From assembly GCF_022655055.1 (NCBI RefSeq), contig NZ_CP093384.1, forward strand, positions 620,001-684,000: a stretch of DNA of 64,000 nt, in the 5' to 3' direction. A program made the position numbers and the translations under genes. Every line of letters starts with the position of its first letter. Within the stretch, counting starts at the first letter, position 1. Under the pieces are notes generated by a model. That model was not told where the DNA came from, made no database searches, and saw only the letters and a list, made by a program, of their open reading frames with translations. Below, piece by piece: positions 1 through 9,576 of this stretch. This DNA comes from Vagococcus sp. CY52-2 (lineage in GTDB: Bacteria; Bacillota; Bacilli; Lactobacillales; Vagococcaceae).

Positions 1-152
1 GTTATACTGGTACTTTTATGTTGATAGATATTATTGAACAAGAGGCTTTTATTTTTTTATCAAATCGAGTCCATCCTTATGATAATAGACAAGATTATTT
101 AAGAAAACGTGATGAATTAATTGAAGTTTATCAAAAAGAACAGACGAATTAA
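1..152 (+). CDS. Serine hydrolase (class C beta-lactamase-like), C-terminal end only
   Basis: The open frame enters from the left edge and stops at 150-152, leaving about 49 residues. The visible part contains TGTFMLID followed by FIFLSNRVHP. This resembles the last strands of the beta-lactamase/penicillin-binding-protein-like serine hydrolases (the HTGFTGT...LTNRVHP block). The catalytic SxxK and YxN motifs lie outside the window, so activity cannot be judged. It runs in the same direction as manA, with about 50 bp between them. Confidence 0.6.
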   Translation, partial: YTGTFMLIDIIEQEAFIFLSNRVHPYDNRQDYLRKRDELIEVYQKEQTN

Positions 153-204
153 ACAAGAAATGATATACTATTTTTATCAATATAGATGAGGTGAGGGGAA
201 AAAG

Positions 205-1167
205 ATGGCAGAACCATTATTTTTAAAACCAGTATTCCAAGAAAAAATTTGGGGTGGAGAAAAATTATCGACTGAGTTTGGTTATGAATTAACTAGTAAA
301 ATGATAGGGGAATGTTGGGCAATTAGTGCGCATCCTCATGGTGTTTGTACGGTTAAAAATGGGGATTTCAAGGGAGAAAAGTTAGATGATTTATGGAAAA
401 AACATCCGGAACTTTTTGGTAATCCAAAAGAAGACGTATTTCCATTACTGACTAAAATTTTAGATGCTGAAGATGACTTATCTGTTCAAGTCCATCCTGA
501 TGATTTTTATGGGTTAAGTCATGAGGGAGAATTAGGAAAAACGGAATGTTGGTATATCATTAGTGCAGAACCTGGAGCGGAAATTATTTATGGTCATCAT
601 GCTAAATCAAAAGAAGAATTAAAAAAAATGATAGACTCAGGTGAGTGGAATCAATTATTGAGACGTATACCTGTTAAAAAAGGTGATTTTTTCTATGTTC
701 CTAGTGGGACCATTCATGCCATTGGTAGTGGGATTATGATTTTAGAAACGCAACAAAGCAGTGACACAACTTATCGCGTATATGATTATGATAGAGCAGA
801 TGACAATGGAAACACGCGTGAATTACATATTCAACAATCACTAGATGTGACGACTATTCCTCATATTGACCCTAAATTAGAAATAACGCAATTAAATGAG
901 AATCAATCAAGTGTAACAACCTTTATTGAATCAGATTATTTTGATGTATTTGAGTGGAATGTCGATGGCATATTAGATATCAAATCTCATGCACCATACA
1001 CATTAGCGAGTGTTATTGAAGGGTTTGGTTATTTAAAAATCGGTGCTAATCAAACGTATGAACTCTCAAAAGGAATGCATTTCATTATTCCCAATGGTAT
1101 TGACACATGGGTATTAGAAGGTGATATGGATATCATCGCATCAGAGCCTGGAAAAAAGAATAGATAA
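205..1167 (+). CDS. manA: Mannose-6-phosphate isomerase, class I
   Basis: A cytoplasmic zinc enzyme that interconverts mannose-6-P and fructose-6-P, feeding imported mannose into glycolysis. The 320-residue length is normal for the short Firmicutes form. The likely metal ligands are visible: QVHPDD (H97), GKTECWY (E114) and SGTIHAIGSG (H171), followed by the conserved QQSSDTTYRVYDYDR segment. The ATG follows a GAGGGG-type ribosome site. The mannose PTS that would make its substrate lies about 30 kb downstream, not in the same operon. Transcription probably ends at the hairpin just after the stop codon. Confidence 0.93.
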   Translation: MAEPLFLKPVFQEKIWGGEKLSTEFGYELTSKMIGECWAISAHPHGVCTVKNGDFKGEKLDDLWKKHPELFGNPKEDVFPLLTKILDAEDDLSVQVHPDDFYGLSHEGELGKTECWYIISAEPGAEIIYGHHAKSKEELKKMIDSGEWNQLLRRIPVKKGDFFYVPSGTIHAIGSGIMILETQQSSDTTYRVYDYDRADDNGNTRELHIQQSLDVTTIPHIDPKLEITQLNENQSSVTTFIESDYFDVFEWNVDGILDIKSHAPYTLASVIEGFGYLKIGANQTYELSKGMHFIIPNGIDTWVLEGDMDIIASEPGKKNR

Positions 1168-1171
1168 TAAA

Positions 1172-1207
1172 AAAGACATCATGTTGCAAAATCAACATGA
1201 TGTCTTT
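1172..1207. terminator. Bidirectional terminator between manA and ald
   Basis: A perfect 15-bp stem (1172-1186 with 1193-1207) closes a 6-nt loop. The stem base is A-rich on one side and T-rich on the other, so it can stop both manA (+) and the converging ald (-). Confidence 0.85.
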
Positions 1208-1214
1208 AGTTTCA

Positions 1215-2333
1215 TTATAATAATTCTGTGATTGGTTTATAGTCATCTAAACGATTTTGATCTTCAGCAATTACGTTTGAATTTAAACTACCATTGTATG
1301 TATTAAATCCATTTCTTAGAGCTTCGTCAGTTGCAACAATTTCTTTTAAAGATTGATTAGCCAACTTAACAATATATGGTAACGTATTATTTGTTAAAGC
1401 AAGAGTTGATGTGCGAGCTACTGCACCAGGCATGTTTGCAACTGCATAATGAACAACGTCATGTCTAATATAAGTTGGATTATCATGGCTTGTTACGTGG
1501 TCAGTCGTTTCAAAAATACCACCTTGGTCAATTGCAATATCAATGACAACAGAACCAGGTTTCATTTGTTTAATCATATTTTCAGTAACAAGTTTTGGTG
1601 CTTTACGTCCAGGTATTAAAACGGCACCAATAACTAAATCAGCTATTTTAACTGATTTTTCAATGTTATGAGAATTAGAAATAACAGTTTCAATGTCATT
1701 TCCAAAAATATCTTCTAGTTGTGCTAATCGTTGTGGATTAATGTCTAAAATTCTTACTTTGGCACCTAAACCAATGGCAATTCTAGCAGCATTCATACCA
1801 GCAACACCACCACCAATAATAACGACTTGTCCTTTTTCAACACCAGGAACAGAAGACAATAAAACACCTGAACCTTGGTTAATAGATTGTAAGAAGTATG
1901 CACCAGTTTGTGGCGCCATACGACCAGCAATCTCCGACATTGGTGTTAATAAAGGCAATGATCCATCGGGTAAACGAACGGATTCATAAGCAATTGCTGT
2001 AATCTTATTTTCTAGTAAAGCATCAGTTAATTCTTTATTAGGGGCTAAATGAAGATATGTAAATAAAATTTGATTAGGTTTGAATAAATGATATTCAGAT
2101 GCTAATGGTTCTTTAACTTTTAGGACCATATCAACATCCCACGCGTCTTCTTGATTTTGAACGATGGTTGCACCCATTTCTTCATATGCACTGTCTTCAA
2201 AGCCAGCACCTACTCCTGCTTGAGTTTGTACGAATACTTCATGCGACTTTTCCACTAAAATTTTGACAAATGGTGGAGTCAAAGCAACACGGTTTTCATT
2301 GTTCTTAATTTCTTTTGGTACGCCTATTTTCAA
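1215..2333 (-). CDS. ald: Alanine dehydrogenase
   Basis: Catalyses NAD-dependent reversible deamination of L-alanine to pyruvate and ammonia in the cytoplasm. At 372 residues it matches the family. It starts with [20 protein letters not shown], the family signature including R15. K74 (in LKVKEP) and H95 (in YLHLAPN) match the pyruvate-binding and catalytic residues, and a Rossmann [10 protein letters not shown] motif lies near residue 175. It is a single gene with its own upstream region (2334-2436), convergent with manA. The sequence shows no hint of how it is regulated. Confidence 0.95.
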   Translation of the reverse strand: MKIGVPKEIKNNENRVALTPPFVKILVEKSHEVFVQTQAGVGAGFEDSAYEEMGATIVQNQEDAWDVDMVLKVKEPLASEYHLFKPNQILFTYLHLAPNKELTDALLENKITAIAYESVRLPDGSLPLLTPMSEIAGRMAPQTGAYFLQSINQGSGVLLSSVPGVEKGQVVIIGGGVAGMNAARIAIGLGAKVRILDINPQRLAQLEDIFGNDIETVISNSHNIEKSVKIADLVIGAVLIPGRKAPKLVTENMIKQMKPGSVVIDIAIDQGGIFETTDHVTSHDNPTYIRHDVVHYAVANMPGAVARTSTLALTNNTLPYIVKLANQSLKEIVATDEALRNGFNTYNGSLNSNVIAEDQNRLDDYKPITELL

Positions 2334-2436
2334 TTTTTTTCACTCCTATTCTGTCATAACCTGTTAAGATTACGATGGTATCATTATACATAAAATGTAA
2401 GAATAATGCTAATAATATACTATTTTTAAGAAAAAA

Positions 2437-2460
2437 GAACACAAGTTTTATCTTGTGTTC
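2437..2460 (-). terminator. Terminator of the murT-gatD operon
   Basis: A 9-bp perfect stem (2437-2445 with 2452-2460) has a 6-nt loop. On the minus strand it is followed by a T-rich run, directly after the gatD stop codon. Confidence 0.8.
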
Positions 2461-3146
2461 TAATTCAAATCATCCAAAGAAAACGTGACATGATATTTTT
2501 TTTTCATAGCCATATTGATTAATCTCAGTGCTAATTGCTTATTTTTTGCTAACAAGGGACCATGAAAATAGGACCCCATGACATTTTTATAAACAACCCC
2601 TTCAGTTTTGTCTTTCCCATTATTTCCATATCCTTTTACAACTTCTCCAAGAGGTTTTTCACCTTCTCCTAAAAAAGTCATACCATTATGGTTTTCAAAG
2701 CCGTAATATGTTTCATCAAATTCTTTATTATAAATCTCAATATCACCGATAAAACGGTTATTATCCTGGCTAAGAGTATAGTGGGGAAGAGCGGAGATTC
2801 CTTCAATTTTTTCACCTTGAGCGCCGATGTAATACTCACCTAATAATTGGAAACCTCCACAAATAGCAAGCATGACACCATCATTTTCAATGTAACGAGT
2901 GATAGCGTCTTTTTTTGTTTGAATGTCTTCAGAAACGATTTTTTGTTCATAATCTTGCCCTCCACCGAAAAAGACAAAATCATATTTCGTCTCATCGAAG
3001 TCTTCAAACACACTGATGATTTCAGTATCAATTGTAATACCTAATTTTTTTGCGTAGTAATTTAGTAAAAGTAGGTTACCATTGTCACCATATGTATTCA
3101 ATAAATTTCCATACAGGTGACAAAATGTTAAATGATAGTTTGTCAT
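2460..3146 (-). CDS. gatD: Lipid II isoglutaminyl synthase, glutaminase subunit GatD
   Basis: The class I glutamine amidotransferase-like subunit that frees ammonia from glutamine for MurT, which amidates D-glutamate in the lipid II stem peptide. It has 228 residues. The nucleophile is C96 in [11 protein letters not shown] and the catalytic histidine is H195 in [12 protein letters not shown]. It lies one base downstream of the murT stop codon on the same strand, as in other Firmicutes where the two form an obligate complex. Loss of this pair in other cocci affects growth and beta-lactam/lysozyme sensitivity (known for the family, not seen here). Confidence 0.93.
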   Translation of the reverse strand: MTNYHLTFCHLYGNLLNTYGDNGNLLLLNYYAKKLGITIDTEIISVFEDFDETKYDFVFFGGGQDYEQKIVSEDIQTKKDAITRYIENDGVMLAICGGFQLLGEYYIGAQGEKIEGISALPHYTLSQDNNRFIGDIEIYNKEFDETYYGFENHNGMTFLGEGEKPLGEVVKGYGNNGKDKTEGVVYKNVMGSYFHGPLLAKNKQLALRLINMAMKKKYHVTFSLDDLN

Positions 3147-3147
3147 A

Positions 3148-4491
3148 CTAGGCTTCCTCCTTGATAAACCCTTGTTGGATTAATTCTTTTCTTAAGCCTA
3201 ATACTGCAGTGTATGTGGCTAAAATATAAACATGTTCAGTTGGTGCTGATTTTATTTCTTCGATGACTTGTGTAAGTGACGATGTTTCAACTAATTTTTC
3301 TTCGTTAATACCGGCTACTTTTAATCGAAGTGACATATCACTCTGACGTTCTCCACCTGAGATGACTTTAGGAATATTTAATTCACCTAACGCTTCTAAT
3401 TGACTATCCCAAATCCAACTGACATCAATTCCATCAGCATAGTTTGCATTAAGTAGTGCAGTCAGTGAAAACGGATAAGGAGATAATTTCATCGTATCAA
3501 TCACTTGATTTAGCCCAACTGGATTTTTAACTAAAACAAGGGTGCATTTTTTATCCCCAATCTCAATGACTTCTTGACGGCCAAATACTTTTTCGTCGTA
3601 CGCTAAACCTTTTCTGATTTTTTCTGATGAAATATTATAATGTTTCGCTACAGCTGTTGCTGCTAGTGCATTGTAAATATTGTACATACCACCTACTTCA
3701 ATTTGGTAGTCATGTTCATCAATCGTAAAGGTAGAAGAGACATTAGTCATATGTTTAATGTCAGTTAAAGCAACATTAAGTTCAGGACGTTTGAAATCAC
3801 AATTAGGGCAATAATAATCACCCAAGTTACTGTAAGTAATCATTTTATAGTGAAGAATGTGATGGCAATGAGGACACAGAACACCATCAGTATTATAATG
3901 AGCCATCTGTTCTTCATCATCAGCATGACTAAATCCATAATATTCTCTTGGGTTGATAGTGTCGATAGAGTTAAATATCGGTAAATCACCATTCATTAAA
4001 ATAGGTGCATTTGGTGCTTTTTTCGCCCCATCAACGATTAATTGATAAGTCGTGTAAATTTCCCCATAGCGATCCATCTGATCGCGAAAAATATTGGTAA
4101 ATAAGAATAACTCAGGTGTTAAAAATTCTGTCACTTTATTTAAACTGGCTTCGTCGATTTCTAAAACAGCGACGTTTTTGCCATGCTTATTTTTCTTTCC
4201 TTGAAGGAAGGTTGATACAATACCTTGTAACATATTTGCTCCTGTTGTGTTCGTAACAACAGAATCGAATTCCTCTTTTAATATATTAACGGTTAAAGCA
4301 GTAGTTAATGTTTTACCGTTTGTTCCTGTCACAACAATCACATCATAGTCTTTTGCTAAACTTGAAAGAATTGTTGGATCTATTTTTAAAGCCAATTTTC
4401 CAGGTAAGCTACTGCCACCTTTGAAAAACGTTTTTAATAGCCATTGTGAAGATTTACCAACAGTTGTCGCTAATCCACTTTTAAAACTCAT
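3148..4491 (-). CDS. murT: Lipid II isoglutaminyl synthase, Mur ligase-like subunit MurT
   Basis: The ATP-dependent Mur-ligase-fold partner of GatD; it activates the D-Glu alpha-carboxylate of lipid II. I chose the ATG at 4491 because AGGAGG lies 7 nt upstream. The frame is open for 25 more codons but they have no ribosome site. The protein has 447 residues. It has the P-loop TGTNGKT (55-61) and a four-cysteine zinc ribbon (C206, C209, C228, C231) inserted in the central domain, typical of MurT. The C-terminal DUF1727 region holds the [10 protein letters not shown] segment. It is the first gene of a two-gene operon with gatD. Confidence 0.93.
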   Translation of the reverse strand: MSFKSGLATTVGKSSQWLLKTFFKGGSSLPGKLALKIDPTILSSLAKDYDVIVVTGTNGKTLTTALTVNILKEEFDSVVTNTTGANMLQGIVSTFLQGKKNKHGKNVAVLEIDEASLNKVTEFLTPELFLFTNIFRDQMDRYGEIYTTYQLIVDGAKKAPNAPILMNGDLPIFNSIDTINPREYYGFSHADDEEQMAHYNTDGVLCPHCHHILHYKMITYSNLGDYYCPNCDFKRPELNVALTDIKHMTNVSSTFTIDEHDYQIEVGGMYNIYNALAATAVAKHYNISSEKIRKGLAYDEKVFGRQEVIEIGDKKCTLVLVKNPVGLNQVIDTMKLSPYPFSLTALLNANYADGIDVSWIWDSQLEALGELNIPKVISGGERQSDMSLRLKVAGINEEKLVETSSLTQVIEEIKSAPTEHVYILATYTAVLGLRKELIQQGFIKEEA

Positions 4492-4591
4492 ATACATTCC
4501 TCCTGTGTATACATTAACTAAATCATGATACCATAAAATAAGAATTGAAAGATTAAAAAAATACATAAGATTCTATGATAAGATAACAAAA

Positions 4592-4627
4592 ACTACTTAG
4601 AACATGAAAAAATATGTTCTAAGTAGT
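4592..4627 (-). terminator. Terminator after ktrB
   Basis: A 14-bp perfect stem (4592-4605 with 4614-4627) is followed on the minus strand by a T-rich run, just after the stop codon of the potassium transporter. Confidence 0.8.
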
Positions 4628-4631
4628 GACA

Positions 4632-6035
4632 TTAGCCAATAATAATTTTTTCAGTTGGATAAATATAGCCACGGTCATGTTTTTCTTTTGGAATAAAAAT
4701 CATTAAGGTGTAAAGCATGCCAATACGTCCAACAAACATTAAAATGGCAATAACAATTTTACCAATTGGGGAAAGAGAAGAGGTAATGCCTAGTGATAAT
4801 CCTGTTGTTCCAAAGGCAGAAGCGACTTCTACAATTAACGCAATCATTGTTTCATTTTCTGTAATCGTTAGTATCATAATAGACAAAAAACACATAAAGA
4901 CAGATAAATTAAACACAACGATGGCTTTTTTTATGTCTGTTCGATCAATTCTTCTATTAAATATAGTGACATTTTCTTGTCCTTTTATAAAGCTATACAT
5001 ATATAATCCTAATATCGCAACGGTTGTTGTTCGAACACCACCACCAACAGAACTGGGGCTACAACCAATGAACATTAGCATTGAAAAAAGTAATAGGGTA
5101 GGTGTTTGAAAATCATTTAGATTATTTAATTGTAAACCAGCATTTCGTGTGGTAGTAGAATAGAACATAGACGTCAGCCATTTTTGTTGTTCGCTCATAT
5201 CAATAAATAAATGGTTTTTTTCTAATAAATAGATTAAAATTGTTCCAACGATAAATAATACAATATAGATACTAATCGCTAATCGACTGAATAGGGAAAA
5301 ACGAAAAGGTAACTTATGATTGTCTCTTCTATAAAATAACCACTCTTTTACTTCCATTAAGACTGGAAACCCAATCCCGCCAATCATAATAAGTAGCATC
5401 AAAATAGGTAAAAAGAAAAAGTCGTTTTTATAAGGGGTGACCGACTCACCTGTTACATCAAACCCAGAGTTTGTTACTGCTGAGATGGATTGATAAAATC
5501 CATGGAACAACGAATCAACTAAATCAAGATGATGTTCGGCAAAATAAAAATGGGTAGAAAAAACAAGACCAAATAGCAATTGTATGACTAATACAGTCAG
5601 CATAGTATTTTTGATTAATCGAATACTTCCGCTAAGCTTTGGAGAGTTCATATCAGTCATGATTAATTGTCGACGCTTTAGAGAAATTTTCTTCTTTGAT
5701 AAAATGAAGAAAAAAGTTGACACCATCATAATACCAAAGCCACCTATTTGAAAGAGAATTTCAAGTAAAATAATCCCACGTTGGTTAAATACTTCATTAA
5801 TATTGAAAGTACTTAAGCCTGTCACACTAACCGTACTAATAGCCATAAAAATCATATCAAAGGTTGAATAATTAGCATTATCTTGATGGAAAAATGTTAA
5901 ATTAAGTAAAAAGTAAGCGACAGTTGTAATTAACACATAATATAGAAAAATAATTTGGATACTCGAAAGGTGTTGGTTAATGTACCGAGTGCTTAGGTGC
6001 TTTAATTTCATATACGAAAACTCTAAACGAGGCAT
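4632..6035 (-). CDS. ktrB: Potassium uptake protein, KtrB/TrkH family
   Basis: A polytopic membrane K+ translocating subunit of 467 residues. The four pore-loop repeats of the SKT superfamily are visible: VTGLSTFN, VTNSGFD, TRNAGLQ and GTTGLSLG. Each has the conserved selectivity-filter glycine. The ATG sits 7 nt after AGGAGG. No ktrA (the RCK regulatory subunit) lies next to it, so the partner must be encoded elsewhere. It is transcribed alone, with a hairpin after it. Confidence 0.88.
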   Translation of the reverse strand: MPRLEFSYMKLKHLSTRYINQHLSSIQIIFLYYVLITTVAYFLLNLTFFHQDNANYSTFDMIFMAISTVSVTGLSTFNINEVFNQRGIILLEILFQIGGFGIMMVSTFFFILSKKKISLKRRQLIMTDMNSPKLSGSIRLIKNTMLTVLVIQLLFGLVFSTHFYFAEHHLDLVDSLFHGFYQSISAVTNSGFDVTGESVTPYKNDFFFLPILMLLIMIGGIGFPVLMEVKEWLFYRRDNHKLPFRFSLFSRLAISIYIVLFIVGTILIYLLEKNHLFIDMSEQQKWLTSMFYSTTTRNAGLQLNNLNDFQTPTLLLFSMLMFIGCSPSSVGGGVRTTTVAILGLYMYSFIKGQENVTIFNRRIDRTDIKKAIVVFNLSVFMCFLSIMILTITENETMIALIVEVASAFGTTGLSLGITSSLSPIGKIVIAILMFVGRIGMLYTLMIFIPKEKHDRGYIYPTEKIIIG

Positions 6036-6148
6036 AGTATTTCCTCCTTGTCTGGTAATATCTCAACTAGTATAACAACTTATGTCTGATTAAACTAGTC
6101 TTAACAAAAAAGACTCTAAATTTGGGTGCTTCTATTTATGACTCTTAG

Positions 6149-6206
6149 TAATAAAAAATAAGTGATAACAATTAAAAAAATAATTGTTATCACTTATTTT
6201 TTATTA
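6149..6206 (-). terminator. Long perfect hairpin ending the cls transcript
   Basis: A 26-bp perfect inverted repeat (6149-6174 with 6181-6206) encloses an AAAAAA loop and includes the cls stop codon. The T-run needed for termination on the minus strand is built into the stem base. This stem is unusually long for a simple terminator. Confidence 0.75.
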
Positions 6207-7643
6207 CATAATTGGTGAAAATAATCGTGCTGTTTTTTGTTTGAATTTCAACCAAATAGACATGTCATCAATCATTTGCTGTGTTAATTCTTTGGATTGC
6301 TTTAAGTCTTCTGTAAAATAATGAGATAAAGCACTATTGATAGATTTATCATACATAACAGCACTCGCTTCAAAATTCAGTTTATAACTGCGAATATCTT
6401 GATTAGCTGAACCCACGATGCTTACTTCATCATCCATAATAAGAACTTTAGAATGAAGAAATCCACCTTCATAAATAAAGACATCAACATCATGTTTCAT
6501 AATCACTTGAGCAAAATATTGTGTTGCCCTATAGATAAAAGGATGATCTGGTTTATTTGGAATCATAATTCGTACATCTACACCGGACTGTTTAGCAATT
6601 TTTAAAGCATCAAGAATTGTATCATCTGGTATAAAGTATGGTGTTTGAATCCAAATCCGTTTTTTAGCACTGGTGATAAGTTTTGTAAAAGCTAATTTAA
6701 TTTGTTGCTTCTCATCATGTGGTCCACTAGCAATAATTTGAATATCAGTTATGGCTTTCTCATTTGGTTTTTCATGATATAAATAATCAAGCTTTCCAAT
6801 AAGTTTTTTATCATCAGGGACGGAAACATTCCAATCGGATAAAAAGCGTAATTCTAAGATAGAGGTAGCAGGGCCGTCAATTCTAAGATGGGTGTCACGC
6901 CAGTAGCCAAATTTTTTAGTTGTTTCAACGTACTGATCTGCGATATTAAATCCACCAACATAACTAATTTTTCCATCGATCACAGCGATTTTTCGATGGT
7001 CATGATAGTTGACACGAAATTTTAAAATAGCCTTCTCACTGGTAACAAAAGTTTGGATTCGTCCACCAGCTTCAATTAATTTAGAAAACTTTGTTTTCTT
7101 AACTCCTTTAGAGCCTAATTCATCATATAATAGGCAAACTTCTACCCCTTCTTTTACCTTTTCAGTTAATAGATCAACTACTCTCATACCCGTTTTGTCT
7201 GTCACAAAAGCATAATATTCAATATGGATAAACGTTTTAGCATGTTTAATATCATTTAATAATGCTTCTAATTTTTTCTCTCCATCGGTAAATATGGTGA
7301 CGTTGTTATGATGCGTTAAAGGTGTATGATTTAAATTAGACATGAAGTAGGCAAGCTGAGCATATTTATTATCTGAAGGTGTATCATCATATAATTGCAA
7401 TGTTGGATCGTAAATATCATCTAGCGAGCTAAAATCCATTGTAATTTGATTTTTAATTTCATATCGTTCCTTTTTACTTAGCCCAAGACCAAAAAATAAA
7501 TATAAAATAAATCCTAAAAATGGGATAAACATAAAGACTAATAACCACGCCCAAGTAACACTAGTATCACGCTCTCTATAAAATATTAAAAACAGAGCAA
7601 ATAGTAAGTTGATTAAATATAAAATGATTAACAGGACACTCAT
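6204..7643 (-). CDS. cls: Cardiolipin synthase
   Basis: A membrane phospholipase-D-family enzyme that joins two phosphatidylglycerols to give cardiolipin and glycerol. It has 479 residues. Two N-terminal membrane helices (about 1-25 and 30-52) precede two HxKx4D motifs: HDHRKIAVID near residue 215 and HSKVLIMDD near residue 397. Each has the usual downstream GS/GG residues (SYVGGFN, IVGSANQD). The gene is monocistronic and its stop codon lies inside a long hairpin. Confidence 0.93.
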   Translation of the reverse strand: MSVLLIILYLINLLFALFLIFYRERDTSVTWAWLLVFMFIPFLGFILYLFFGLGLSKKERYEIKNQITMDFSSLDDIYDPTLQLYDDTPSDNKYAQLAYFMSNLNHTPLTHHNNVTIFTDGEKKLEALLNDIKHAKTFIHIEYYAFVTDKTGMRVVDLLTEKVKEGVEVCLLYDELGSKGVKKTKFSKLIEAGGRIQTFVTSEKAILKFRVNYHDHRKIAVIDGKISYVGGFNIADQYVETTKKFGYWRDTHLRIDGPATSILELRFLSDWNVSVPDDKKLIGKLDYLYHEKPNEKAITDIQIIASGPHDEKQQIKLAFTKLITSAKKRIWIQTPYFIPDDTILDALKIAKQSGVDVRIMIPNKPDHPFIYRATQYFAQVIMKHDVDVFIYEGGFLHSKVLIMDDEVSIVGSANQDIRSYKLNFEASAVMYDKSINSALSHYFTEDLKQSKELTQQMIDDMSIWLKFKQKTARLFSPIM

Positions 7644-7703
7644 GAATATACCCCTTTCTTTGATACCTTATTTTAGCAAAAAAATAGCGATATACCTAGC
7701 TAA

Positions 7704-8123
7704 TTATTTAGGACTCTTTTTTTGACGTTTTAATTCTTTTTTTAGTGCTTGTTTAGCATGATGGTCAGCCATTTTATTTGATTCTTGTGGAATCCATTCA
7801 ATCATTAAATCGCTAAATTCCTGACTTAAAACAAGTAATTTTGATAATAAAGGTAGAAAGCGATCATTTTTTACATAACGTTTATGAAATGATTCAACCA
7901 CAATCCTACTGTCAGAATAAATAAAAATTAAGTCTTTTTGCCAATTATTTTGTAGACAGTATTCTAAAGATAGAATCATGGTCTGAAATTCTGCTATATG
8001 GTTATCTGTCGCATCTAAAGGAAATGTTTCTACGATTGTCTGATTTTCTTTTTTTATAATAAAACAACCAGCACTTACTTGGTATTTAGGATGTGTTGAA
8101 GCATCAGTATTAATTTTTATCAT
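7704..8123 (-). CDS. Ribonuclease HI-like protein
   Basis: A 139-residue RNase H-fold protein of the short, free-standing type that often sits beside ebsA in enterococci. The DEDD active site is complete: D7 (NTDAST), E45 (IAEFQ), D71 (YSDSR) and D120 (MADHHAKQA). I start it at 8123 because the ATG four codons upstream overlaps the GAGG ribosome site. The C-terminus is very basic (KKELKRQKKSPK). It probably acts on RNA in RNA/DNA hybrids. It is divergent from the EbsA-like gene. Confidence 0.8.
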   Translation of the reverse strand: MIKINTDASTHPKYQVSAGCFIIKKENQTIVETFPLDATDNHIAEFQTMILSLEYCLQNNWQKDLIFIYSDSRIVVESFHKRYVKNDRFLPLLSKLLVLSQEFSDLMIEWIPQESNKMADHHAKQALKKELKRQKKSPK

Positions 8124-8207
8124 AAAATTCCTCATTTCATTTTTTTATTCGTATATATTGTGTTAAGATTATATCCTAGAGTAAAGTGATTGTAACGGAG
8201 GTTAGTG

Positions 8208-8633
8208 ATGAGTGAGAATAAAATTCACATATATAGATACCAACCAATACTAGCTGATACAGTGATTTATTGGTCGTTGACCTTTGTATTATTTTTTGCC
8301 AGTATGATCGGTTTATTAGAAGAACAAGGGCGGATCAATCTATTTAGTATTGTGACATTTTTTATTTTTTTATTTTTTTTCTATTTAGGAACAAGGAGAA
8401 AATTAATCTTAACTCAAGAGCAGATTAAAGTGAATGCGGTATTAAAAAAAAATGAATACACGATAGATATTAGTAAAATAAAAAAAGTGTTAGTGGGGAA
8501 ATATGGCTTTACACTAGTCACAAATCAACATGAACGTTCTTATTTAATGCTACCATCATCTAAAACGAATTTTATTCATCATTTAGAAGAGTCAGCCCAG
8601 TTATCTTGCATGGTAAATGGGTATAAAAAATGA
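8208..8633 (+). CDS. ebsA: EbsA-family membrane protein
   Basis: A small membrane protein of 141 residues. Two hydrophobic helices (about 16-38 and 45-62) are followed by a soluble C-terminal domain with KLILTQEQIKVN, which looks like a PH-like bacterial domain. Length, topology and the RNase H-like neighbour match EbsA of enterococci, originally described as a pore-forming/aggregation-linked protein. Its real function is unclear. The ATG at 8208 has GGAGG 6 nt upstream; the GTG one codon earlier is less likely. Confidence 0.6.
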   Translation: MSENKIHIYRYQPILADTVIYWSLTFVLFFASMIGLLEEQGRINLFSIVTFFIFLFFFYLGTRRKLILTQEQIKVNAVLKKNEYTIDISKIKKVLVGKYGFTLVTNQHERSYLMLPSSKTNFIHHLEESAQLSCMVNGYKK

Positions 8634-8659
8634 GTTGACGATTAATCAACTCATTTTTT
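8625..8659. terminator. Bidirectional terminator between ebsA and csp
   Basis: A 14-bp perfect stem (8625-8638 with 8646-8659) has an A-run on its left and a T-run on its right. It overlaps the 3' ends of both converging genes. Confidence 0.85.
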
Positions 8660-8863
8660 TTCATCTATAACAGAAACGTTCGATGCTTGTAAGCCGCGAG
8701 CTCCTTCTTTAATATCAAAATTAACTTGTTGTCCTTCAAAAAGTGTTTTAAACCCATCCTGTTCTATTGCAGTAAAATGAACAAAGATTTCCTCATCTTG
8801 ATCGTAAATAATGAATCCATATCCCTTTTTTACATCAAACCATTTCACTAAACCTTGTTTCAT
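8651..8863 (-). CDS. Cold-shock protein, CspA family
   Basis: A 70-residue single OB-fold RNA chaperone. The two RNA-binding motifs are present: KGYGFI (RNP1) and IFVHFTAI (RNP2). The W in VKWFD and the [17 protein letters not shown] ending are typical. The length is slightly over the usual 66 because of a charged tail (DEKK). It has a GGAGG ribosome site. The upstream region carries a 12-bp palindrome (8917-8928). Confidence 0.92.
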   Translation of the reverse strand: MKQGLVKWFDVKKGYGFIIYDQDEEIFVHFTAIEQDGFKTLFEGQQVNFDIKEGARGLQASNVSVIDEKK

Positions 8864-9054
8864 TTCACATTCCTCCAGGTTTTTTCTTGTCTCATACTGA
8901 TTATTATACGTTTAGAACGAATATTCGTCAAATAACAAAAATTTATACAAAAGCATCTAGAAATAAAGTTTGTTCTTTCAAAAAAATGTTATATACTGTA
9001 CTTATTGTTTAACTAGATTACAAGATATTATTTATCGATGAGGGAGATGAACCA

Positions 9055-9510
9055 ATGTTTCTTTATATTTTTATTATTATAGGGAGTATTATTTTAGATC
9101 AATTAACTAAATTGATGGTGGTACAACATTTAGATTTGTATGATACAACGATGACTAATCCTATTTTATCCATTACCCATATCAGAAATGAAGGAGGAGC
9201 CTGGAGTATATTTGAAGGCCATATGTGGTTTTTTTTATTAGTTGGAGTGATTGCTTTAGGTATTTTTTCTTACCTACTATATAAACATAGATATAAAAAT
9301 AAATGGTTAACAGTGGGGCTAAGTTTTGTCATTGGTGGAACTATTGGTAATTTCATTGACCGATTTAGACAAGGGTATGTGGTGGATATGTTTCAAACAG
9401 AGTTTATTAGATTTCCAATTTTTAATGTAGCAGATATTTTTTTAGTTATTGGTGTTTTGTGCATCTTTATTTATATTCTACTTTATGATGAAGAAAAGTC
9501 TCATAGATGA
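9055..9510 (+). CDS. lspA: Lipoprotein signal peptidase (signal peptidase II)
   Basis: An aspartic membrane protease that cleaves prolipoproteins in front of the lipidated cysteine. It has 151 residues and four membrane helices. Conserved blocks are DQLTK near 15, RNEGGAWSIFEG near 45, GNFIDR at 99-103, and the catalytic aspartates D111 (VVDMF) and D127 (FNVADIFL). In NEGGAW the first residue after the Asn is Glu rather than the common Thr. Substrates in this window would include the lipoproteins at 23.4 and 26.1 kb. Confidence 0.93.
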   Translation: MFLYIFIIIGSIILDQLTKLMVVQHLDLYDTTMTNPILSITHIRNEGGAWSIFEGHMWFFLLVGVIALGIFSYLLYKHRYKNKWLTVGLSFVIGGTIGNFIDRFRQGYVVDMFQTEFIRFPIFNVADIFLVIGVLCIFIYILLYDEEKSHR

Positions 9511-9576
9511 GTATCTTGCGAAAATCAATAAAGAGTAGTAGAATGGAATTAATATAATTTGTGAGGATGATGCTAT

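Noticed and set aside
4492-4566. 25-codon N-terminal extension of murT
   Set aside because: No ribosome site in front of it, while the ATG at 4491 has AGGAGG at ideal spacing and gives the family's normal start.
8917-8928. LexA box before csp
   Set aside because: The CGAA and TTCG arms are separated by 2 nt instead of 6, so it does not fit the SOS consensus; kept only as an unexplained palindrome.
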